A DNA stretch of 46,114 nucleotides from Candidatus Rifleibacteriota bacterium (lineage in GTDB: Bacteria; Muiribacteriota; Ozemobacteria; Ozemobacterales; Ozemobacteraceae), in contig JAAYVD010000106.1 in NCBI GenBank assembly GCA_012517355.1, positions 1 to 46,114 on the forward strand. Reading direction: 5' to 3'. Numbering within the stretch: position 1 is the first letter of the stretch; the number at the start of each line of letters is the position of its first letter. Of the stretch, positions 36,077 through 42,301 are shown piece after piece. The notes under the pieces are model-generated. The model was not told where the DNA came from. It saw only the letters and a list, made by a program, of their open reading frames with translations, and did not search any database. The translations under genes were made by a program, and so were the position numbers.

Positions 36077-36092
36077 AGCAAAGGGCGTGCCA
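36077..36092 (-). promoter_or_regulatory. Sigma-54 promoter for the hsp20 pair
   Basis: The minus strand reads TGGCACGCCCTTTGCT, an exact match to the sigma-54 consensus TGGCACR-N4-TTGCW, with correct -24 GG / -12 GC spacing. The start would be near 36066. No good sigma-70 or sigma-32 promoter competes here. It implies an activator (bEBP) elsewhere in the genome. Confidence 0.8.
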
Positions 36093-36277
36093 ACTTCAAA
36101 AATCGGCCTGCCAGGCCCGCTCCGCCGAAAAGGGGGAAAGACGGCGGCCGTCTCGCGACGTCGCCCGCGACGTCGTCAGGTGACCGGCAACGGGGTTCGG
36201 GCAGCGGCCGACGGGCGGCGGCGCCGCTGGGGACGCCGGGCGGTGGGTGGCGAGGAGAAGCCGGGAGAGGCGCCCGG

Positions 36278-37348
36278 TCACTCGAGGTAGAGTTCCGGAG
36301 AACGAACGATCGCCGGGGTTCGCTGGGGGTGGCGACCTGGCGCCGACTGGAAGCCATAGATCATGCGGTAGCGGCAACGGTGCGGAAGGGTCGGGTCGCG
36401 CATCAACAGGAAGCCGGGGTCGAACCACTTCCCGCTCTGCCGGAACTCGGCGAACCGACGGGCGACCAGGTCCGAGACGTCGAGGTAGACCTCGGCCGGT
36501 CCGCTGGCAGGCAGGATCGCGGTGGCCACGGGAGAGGTGGCGTAGTCCCCGCCGGCCGTTTCCCAGGCCAGGGACGGGGCGGCGAACCGCCAGTTGGTGC
36601 CGGTCTCCCAGTAGACATGCTCGTGCCAGCGCCCCCGTCCCTCGACGAACGGCCGGGTCAGCAGGTAGGCGGCGACGGGGACCTCGACCGGCGAAGACGG
36701 GGTGGGCGTCACGCGCAGGACCAGGGTGGCGCGGGTGGGCTGGAAGGTTTCCATGGTCAGGCCGGCCTCGGCGACCGCCCGGGGGATGTCGAACCAGACC
36801 AGATAGCGGAGTCCGGTCAGCTCGTACCACGAGCCGAGGGGGCCCACCGGGTCGCCGCCGGCGTCCTGGTCCCACTCGTGTTGCGGAAGCTGGTCGTTCC
36901 AGCTGCGGATGAACGTGTCAATGCCTTCGCGCACGACGACGGCGGCAGGGCCGGTCCGGGCGGGGGCGGTGGGCCAGCGGAGGGGGCGCAGGCATCTGCC
37001 GCACAGCCGGTCGGCGCGGGTCGCCCCGGACGGTTCCCCGCCGGGGGGAGGCCGCCAGAAGCGCCCATCCTCCTGGCCGGGATTGTGGAAGCCGCAGAAG
37101 GGGCACAGGCCAAGGTCTTCCGCCTGGATGGACCAGGGTGGGCCAATCACGAGGCTGGCCACAGCCAGGCAGAGGACAAGGAGCCGGGCCTGCCGCAGGG
37201 ACTGGATTCCCATTCCCCGCGTGTTGCCGTGGATGGCGGCACGAAGCGTCCGTAGCGCGGTGGTCAAGGGGGCCGGCTTGGTGGCCGGAACCTCCCGGCG
37301 GCTTCCCGAAACGCCGGGGCGGGACCGGGTGGGTGCGTAACCGGGCAT
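36278..37348 (-). CDS. Secreted protein with zinc ribbon and DNRLRE-like domain
   Basis: 356 residues from ATG 37348; an internal ATG at 37213 would start directly at the signal peptide (MGIQSLRQARLLVLCLAVAS). Neither start has a strong Shine-Dalgarno. After the signal comes a Cys4 ribbon (CPFCGFHN...CGRCLRPL). Then follows a beta-rich domain resembling DNRLRE/CBM96-type stalk domains: FIRSWNDQLP early, YLVWFDIPRAV, LVLRVTPTPSS, VYLDVSDLVARRFAEFRQ and a final ELYLE. These domains are found on extracellular adhesins and polysaccharide-binding proteins. It lies 26 bp downstream of the large HEAT-TPR gene. A zinc ribbon on an exported protein is uncommon. Confidence 0.6.
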   Translation of the reverse strand: MPGYAPTRSRPGVSGSRREVPATKPAPLTTALRTLRAAIHGNTRGMGIQSLRQARLLVLCLAVASLVIGPPWSIQAEDLGLCPFCGFHNPGQEDGRFWRPPPGGEPSGATRADRLCGRCLRPLRWPTAPARTGPAAVVVREGIDTFIRSWNDQLPQHEWDQDAGGDPVGPLGSWYELTGLRYLVWFDIPRAVAEAGLTMETFQPTRATLVLRVTPTPSSPVEVPVAAYLLTRPFVEGRGRWHEHVYWETGTNWRFAAPSLAWETAGGDYATSPVATAILPASGPAEVYLDVSDLVARRFAEFRQSGKWFDPGFLLMRDPTLPHRCRYRMIYGFQSAPGRHPQRTPAIVRSPELYLE

Positions 37349-37374
37349 GACGTTCGCGAGGGGCGGCGCGGGTG

Positions 37375-40254
37375 TCAGGGTTTGAGGGCCTGGGCCACCT
37401 CGAGTTTGATCTTCTCGAGCATCTTGGCGGCGTACAGGCCCTGCTGGCTGCGGGGGTCGACCATCCTGGCGACGGTGGCGAAGGTCTCGGCCGCCTCGCG
37501 GTAGGCGCGGCGGCGGTAGTAGACCATGCCGAGATTGATCTTCAGGGTGACGTCACGCGGCTCGACGGTGGTGGCCATGACGTAGGCTTTGGTGGCGTCG
37601 ATCAGCTTTCCCGACTTGTAGTAGATGTTGCCCAGGGCGGAATAGACGTAAGCCGCCTTTGGGTTGATGCGGGCCGCGGCCTTGAGCGCCTTTTCCGCCT
37701 CGCCCAGCTGGCCGAGCTTCATCTGCCGCATGCCTTCCTGGAAACTCCGCTGGAATGACTCCTCCCGCTTGCGGGCGGTGGCGTGCGCCTCCTCGAGCTT
37801 GCGGAAGTCGGCCGGCGGCAGGATGACCTTGAGGGCGGCCAGCGCCTCGCGGCTGATCAGCAGGTCGCCGTCGCGCAGGGCGGTGAGCAGCGGCGCCTTG
37901 GCCTCCCCGGCATGGAGCAGGCCTAGAGCCTTGATCGCCGCGCGCCGTTCCTCCCAGGGGTGGGTGGGTTTCAGCAGGTCGATCAGGACGGGGATGATGG
38001 CCGGGTTGCCGAGATCGGCGAAGGCACGGATGTAGACGCTGCGGGTTTCGGGGTCGGTCTCCTTGTCGAACCGGTCGCGCAGCGGGCGGTAGCTGTCGGG
38101 GTGGCCGATCTCGCCGAGGGCCTTGATGACGGGAACCTTCAGGTCGATCGTCTCCTCGTCGAGGAGCCGCAGCAGGTCGGGAACCGCGCGCTGGACGCGC
38201 ATCCGGCCCAGGATGCCGACGACGGTGAGCTTGAGGGTCCAGTACTCCCGGCCCATGGCCGAGAGCAGGGCGGGAACGGCCCGGTGGTCGCCCAGGGCCC
38301 CGAGCGAGCGGGTGGCGGCCAGGGCGAGGTCCTCGTCGTCGTCGTCGAGGGCGTCCATCAGGGGTTCGACGGCGGCCGCGTCGCCCAGCACGCCGAGGGT
38401 CTCGGCGGCGGCGATGCGGGCCGGCCAATGCTCGTCTTTCAGGTGGGGGATGACGATCTCGACGTCGCCGGGCTGGCCGATGCGGCCCATGGCTAAAAGG
38501 GCCTGGCGCCGGATCTCGTGGTTCTTGCTCTCGAGCAGGGCGACGACGGCCTTGCGGGCGGTGGGCCCGAACGCCTCGAGTGCCCGCCGGATCCAGTAGT
38601 TGACGTGGTCGTCATACTTGCCCAGGTTCTGGCAGAGCCTGGGCAGCACGGTCTCGGAACCCATGTTGCGGAAGGTCTGGACGACGCTTTCCAGCAGCCG
38701 CCGGTTCTCGCTCTTGAACAGGGTGAACAGGTCGTCGAGGATGACGGGGCCGTAGTTGGCCAGGGCCTTCTGGGCGGCGGTGCGGATGGCCTCGGAGGGG
38801 TCTTCGAGGGCCTTGAACAGCAGGGGCAGGGAGATCTTCGAGCCGATGCGGCCGAGGGACTGCAGGACCCAGAACCGCACCTCGGCGTCCGACTCGGTGG
38901 CCAGGTTGGTCAGTTCGATCAGGGCGTCCTCGCCGAAGGTGGCCAGGATCTCGGCGGTGGTCTTGCGGACGTTCCAGGACCGGTCGCGCAGCAGCTTGAG
39001 GAGTTCGTGGAAGGCGCCGGGCGGTTTCAGCTCGCCGATGGCGCGCAACGCCCAGTAGCGGACGTCCTCCTCCAGCGAGCCGAGGGCGCTCAGCAGCGGG
39101 GAATAGGCGGCCGGCCCGTAGCGGATGATCGATTTGCAGGCCTCGCGGCGCACCACCCAGGAGGGGTCGATGAACCGTTCGATCAGCAGGGGGATGCCGT
39201 CGGGGTTCTGGAAGGAGCCGAGAGCCTGGACGGCGGCCATGCGGATCTCGGAATCGGCGTCGCTGAGGAAGGTGCGGATCTCGGGAAAGGCAGTCTCCTC
39301 GCGCATCTGGCCGAGGATCTTGATGGCCCAGTATTTCCGTTCCTTGTTCTGGCCCTCGAGGGCCTCGGCCAACGGAGCCACCGCCTCGGTGCCCATTTCG
39401 GCCAGGGCCCGGGCGGCCAGCGAGCGGCCCATCCAGTATTCACTCGACAGCGAATCCATCAGGTACGGGATGGAATAGGTGCCGAAGTCCTTCAGGATGT
39501 CGTAGATCAGGTCGCGGACCTGCTCTGACGGCTGCGAGAGGGCTTCGAACAGGCGGCTGACGATGTGGGGGTCGCCGATCTCGCGCAGGGCCCGCAGGGC
39601 GGCGATGCGGACGCCGGTGTCGCGGTCGGTCAGCTTGTCGAGGAGGGTCTTGGTGTGGGCGCGGTCGCGCAGGTGCCCCAGGCAGAGGCAGGCCCAGAAC
39701 CGGACGTTGGCGTCGGGGTCCTCGACCGCGGCCTGCACGGCCGCCTCGGCGGCGCGGCCCATGCGGGTGATGGCCAGGGCCGACCGGGAGCGGACCTTCC
39801 ACGACTTGTCGCCGAACTGCCTGATCAATTGGGCGAGACCGGCTTTGGAGCAGCGGGCCAGGGACTTGGCCGCCATCACGGCCACCGCGTCCTTGGCGTC
39901 GCGGATCAGCTCGAACAGGCACCGGACCGCCTCTTCGTGGGAGGTGCCGGCGAGGGCGTAGGCGACCCGCAGCCGAACGTCGGCCGACCGGTCGCGGGCC
40001 AGGGGAACGAGGATCTCGGCGGCATTGGGGGGGGCGATGGTGGCGATCGCCTCCACCGCGGCGCACCGGACCTCCTTGGAACGGTCGTTGAGCACGTCGC
40101 GCAGGGGGTCGACGGCCAGGGGGGTTTTCAGGCGGCCCAGCGACTTGACCGCCTTCAACCGCTTGGTGATCAGCGTCGATTTGAGGTCGGTGACCAGGTC
40201 TTCCAGTTCGCGCTGCACGGAGCACTCCCCCTTCATGGTCATTTTTTCCGGCAT
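37375..40254 (-). CDS. Large HEAT-repeat protein with C-terminal TPRs
   Basis: 959 residues. From about residue 15 to 830 it consists of roughly 25 HEAT/PBS-lyase-like repeats of about 31 residues, e.g. DPHIVSRLFEALSQPSEQV, VREAL-type helices and GRIGSKISLPLLFKALEDPS. The last 125 residues form about three TPRs (AEKALKAAARINPKAAYVYS and TLKINLGMVYYRRRAYREA). No signal or membrane segment, so cytoplasmic. Such proteins are scaffolds; partner unknown. GAGG lies 9 bp before the ATG and an extended -10 promoter (40281-40290) lies upstream. It is related in style to the murA-linked HEAT protein at 19204-20916. Confidence 0.85.
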   Translation of the reverse strand: MPEKMTMKGECSVQRELEDLVTDLKSTLITKRLKAVKSLGRLKTPLAVDPLRDVLNDRSKEVRCAAVEAIATIAPPNAAEILVPLARDRSADVRLRVAYALAGTSHEEAVRCLFELIRDAKDAVAVMAAKSLARCSKAGLAQLIRQFGDKSWKVRSRSALAITRMGRAAEAAVQAAVEDPDANVRFWACLCLGHLRDRAHTKTLLDKLTDRDTGVRIAALRALREIGDPHIVSRLFEALSQPSEQVRDLIYDILKDFGTYSIPYLMDSLSSEYWMGRSLAARALAEMGTEAVAPLAEALEGQNKERKYWAIKILGQMREETAFPEIRTFLSDADSEIRMAAVQALGSFQNPDGIPLLIERFIDPSWVVRREACKSIIRYGPAAYSPLLSALGSLEEDVRYWALRAIGELKPPGAFHELLKLLRDRSWNVRKTTAEILATFGEDALIELTNLATESDAEVRFWVLQSLGRIGSKISLPLLFKALEDPSEAIRTAAQKALANYGPVILDDLFTLFKSENRRLLESVVQTFRNMGSETVLPRLCQNLGKYDDHVNYWIRRALEAFGPTARKAVVALLESKNHEIRRQALLAMGRIGQPGDVEIVIPHLKDEHWPARIAAAETLGVLGDAAAVEPLMDALDDDDEDLALAATRSLGALGDHRAVPALLSAMGREYWTLKLTVVGILGRMRVQRAVPDLLRLLDEETIDLKVPVIKALGEIGHPDSYRPLRDRFDKETDPETRSVYIRAFADLGNPAIIPVLIDLLKPTHPWEERRAAIKALGLLHAGEAKAPLLTALRDGDLLISREALAALKVILPPADFRKLEEAHATARKREESFQRSFQEGMRQMKLGQLGEAEKALKAAARINPKAAYVYSALGNIYYKSGKLIDATKAYVMATTVEPRDVTLKINLGMVYYRRRAYREAAETFATVARMVDPRSQQGLYAAKMLEKIKLEVAQALKP

Positions 40255-40280
40255 GGGTCCATCCTCTGTTTCCGCGGGGA

Positions 40281-40290
40281 ATTATACCAT
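40281..40290 (-). promoter_or_regulatory. Extended -10 promoter of the HEAT-TPR gene
   Basis: The minus strand reads ATGGTATAAT, an extended -10 (TG-N-TATAAT). The -35 position (40304-40309, GCAACC) is weak, as expected for this class. The start would be near 40274. Confidence 0.6.
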
Positions 40291-40533
40291 GGGGTGCCGT
40301 GCCGGTTGCCCAGGATCACCGTTCTTGCGGGAAAGCCCGGAAGGCCTTTGGCGGGAGGGCGGACACGGGGGTCTGGCCCTGCAGGAGGCGGCGGGGGATG
40401 GCTACCGTTCTGCGGCGCCGGCGGAAGGCGGGACGCGGGAGCCCCACCGCCAGGGCGGGCGGCGGGGTGCCGGAAACGGTTCCGGAGCGCATCCGGTTGA
40501 ATGCATCGGCGTTCCTTGGGGGAGGGGGCTTGG

Positions 40534-40562
40534 TTGACCCCGGGCGGTGGGCGGGATACAAT
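40534..40562 (+). promoter_or_regulatory. Promoter of the secreted protein / LURP-one operon
   Basis: TTGACC (40534-40539), a 17-bp spacer and TACAAT (40557-40562). The start would be about 40569, only 1-2 nt before the ATG at 40571, so the mRNA may be leaderless. Confidence 0.7.
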
Positions 40563-40570
40563 TCCCGTCG

Positions 40571-41404
40571 ATGAACCCCTTTCCCCGACTCCGGTGGCAT
40601 GTCCCCGGCCTCTGGCTGCTGGCGGCCCTGATCGCCGCCACCGGCCTGGCGGCGGCCGGCGCGCCGCCTGCCCCGACCGAGGTCATCGTGCCGGGCACGC
40701 CTCCCCTCACCTTCCTCGACGTCGCCAACCACGTCCGGCTGTTGGAACTGGTGGTCGGCCACCGCGCCACCCGGGCCCAACAGGACCGGTTCCTGGAAGC
40801 CGTCCGGCAGGCGGGGCGGGCGAAAGACCCCCGGGCCCGCGAAGCCCTGGTGCAGGCCAGGGAACTGGTCCAGTCGATGGCGGGGATGGGCGATGGCGAG
40901 CGGGCCACCGTCCGGCGCCTGCTGCACGAGGATTTCACGGCCACCGCCCGCACCGACGAGGCCGACCCCGCCGCCCGCCTCTTCCTGGAACTGCAGGACA
41001 AGAGCGCCCGGATCCTGGTGGGGACGGGCACCTCCAGCATGTCCGAACAGGCCGTCGATGCCTTCGCCGAATACCTGGCGGGCAGCGGCGGGAAAGGGAA
41101 GCCCGCCGCCTGGAACGCCGCCCGCACGAAACAGCTGATCGCCGGCCTGACGGCCCTCTGGCCCCGCCTTCCCGCGCCGGCCCGGGCCGCCCTGGCGGCC
41201 TTCGACCAGACCTGGTACCTGATGCGCGCCGCCCCGGTGGCGCACCCCGCCGTGGCGCGGCCCGCCGGCCCCCCCGACCTGGGTCCGGCCGACCTGGAAC
41301 CCCTGATCCGGCCGGAGGTGTGGCAGCAGCAGGCCTCGGCGGCCGCGGCCCTCGGCCAGACAGCCGCCGGGTGGCCGGCCGATCCGTCCAATATCGTGTG
41401 GTGA
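40571..41404 (+). CDS. Secreted protein of unknown function
   Basis: 277 residues from ATG 40571; an in-frame GTG-like start further upstream would precede the promoter. Signal peptide about 1-32 (LWLLAALIAATGLAAAGAPP). The rest is helical: LTFLDVANHVRLLELVVGHRATRAQQDRFLEAV, then Ala/Arg-rich helices and a Trp-rich C-terminus. No known motif was recognised. It is 11 bp upstream of, and probably co-transcribed with, the LURP-one-like gene. Confidence 0.6.
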   Translation: MNPFPRLRWHVPGLWLLAALIAATGLAAAGAPPAPTEVIVPGTPPLTFLDVANHVRLLELVVGHRATRAQQDRFLEAVRQAGRAKDPRAREALVQARELVQSMAGMGDGERATVRRLLHEDFTATARTDEADPAARLFLELQDKSARILVGTGTSSMSEQAVDAFAEYLAGSGGKGKPAAWNAARTKQLIAGLTALWPRLPAPARAALAAFDQTWYLMRAAPVAHPAVARPAGPPDLGPADLEPLIRPEVWQQQASAAAALGQTAAGWPADPSNIVW

Positions 41405-41415
41405 GGGAGCAGACA

Positions 41416-41994
41416 ATGACCGATTTTTTCCAATGCAAGGAATACGTGGTCCGGGAGAGTGTCGGGTTCACCAACCTGCACGAGTCATACGACATCTGGG
41501 ACGCCGAGGAGAAGGCCCGCCTGGCCAGCGCCACCGAAGAAGCCGACCTGGCGCTCAAGATCCAGAAGCTCTTCCTGGACAAGGCCTTCCTCCCCGCCCT
41601 GGTGAAGGTCCATGACGTCGCCGGCCGGCTCCTGCTCGAACTGGAACAGCCCCGCTCGCTGATCGTCTCGAGCCTGATCGCCCGCGATGCCGAAGGCAAG
41701 ACCCTGGGCACCTTCCGGCAGAACCTGTTCTCATACGGCGGGGCGTTGGAAGTGACCGGGCCCGACGGCCTGCCCCTGGGCACCATCAGCGGGGACTGGA
41801 AGTGCCGCCAGTACACCTTCGCCGACACCGGCGGCAAGGCCCTCGCCACCATCGACCATCTCTACGGAGGCCTGGCCCGCGAACTGCTCACCACCGCCGA
41901 CGACTACCGTGTCAGGATCCTGGGCGACCAGTCGCTCGCCCCCCTGGTGCTGGCTGGTACTCTCGCCGTCGACCTGGTATTCCACGAGGTCTGA
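41416..41994 (+). CDS. LURP-one / phospholipid-scramblase-like protein
   Basis: 192 residues from ATG 41416 (GGGAG 6 bp upstream). It matches the LURP-one-related/scramblase fold: a 12-stranded beta-barrel pattern with YVVRESVGFTN, LVKVHDVAGRLLLELEQPRSL, GKTLGTFRQNLFSYGGALEV, LGTISGDWKCRQYTFADTGG and ATIDHLYGGLARELLTTADDYRVRI. The central hydrophobic C-terminal helix (LAPLVLAGTLAVDLVF) is expected for the fold. Bacterial members (such as YxjI) are of uncertain function; lipid binding is likely but scrambling is unproven. Confidence 0.8.
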   Translation: MTDFFQCKEYVVRESVGFTNLHESYDIWDAEEKARLASATEEADLALKIQKLFLDKAFLPALVKVHDVAGRLLLELEQPRSLIVSSLIARDAEGKTLGTFRQNLFSYGGALEVTGPDGLPLGTISGDWKCRQYTFADTGGKALATIDHLYGGLARELLTTADDYRVRILGDQSLAPLVLAGTLAVDLVFHEV

Positions 41995-42084
41995 CCGGAA
42001 CGCGGTTTTCGCCCACAACGCCCCGCCCGTGGGCGGGCCGGGCGCCTGCGGTGTCGTGTCGTGCGGGGTCGGGGACGTCGTCAG

Positions 42085-42103
42085 GGGCCCTCCCGGAGGG
42101 CCC
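42085..42103. terminator. Hairpin in the convergent gap 41995-42301
   Basis: A perfect palindrome: GGGCCCTC (42085-42092) and GAGGGCCC (42096-42103). The 307-bp gap also holds a CCGGCCGTGGGCCGG hairpin nearby and short direct repeats of GACGGCGGGT (about 42200-42230). These could end transcription from both convergent genes; no gene is seen. Confidence 0.45.
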
Positions 42104-42301
42104 TTCCGGCCGTGGGCCGGCGGTCCTCTTCCCATGCGCGGAGCGGGATTTTCCCGCCGTCCGTGCCAGCCGGCGGGCTCTTCCGAAGCCAGGCGACGGC
42201 GGGTGACGGCGGGTGACGGCGTGACGGCCGGTTCCTGGGCGGCGCCGACCGGGGCAACTTTCGCGCCGCCCCCGGGGCGGATCGGGGAACCTTCCCCCCC
42301 C

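Noticed and set aside
29286-40460. Similarity between about 29293-29320 and 40425-40450 (GACGCGGG.GC.CCACCGCC) as a dispersed repeat
   Set aside because: Short GC-rich match of the kind expected by chance here; no clear palindromic core is shared.
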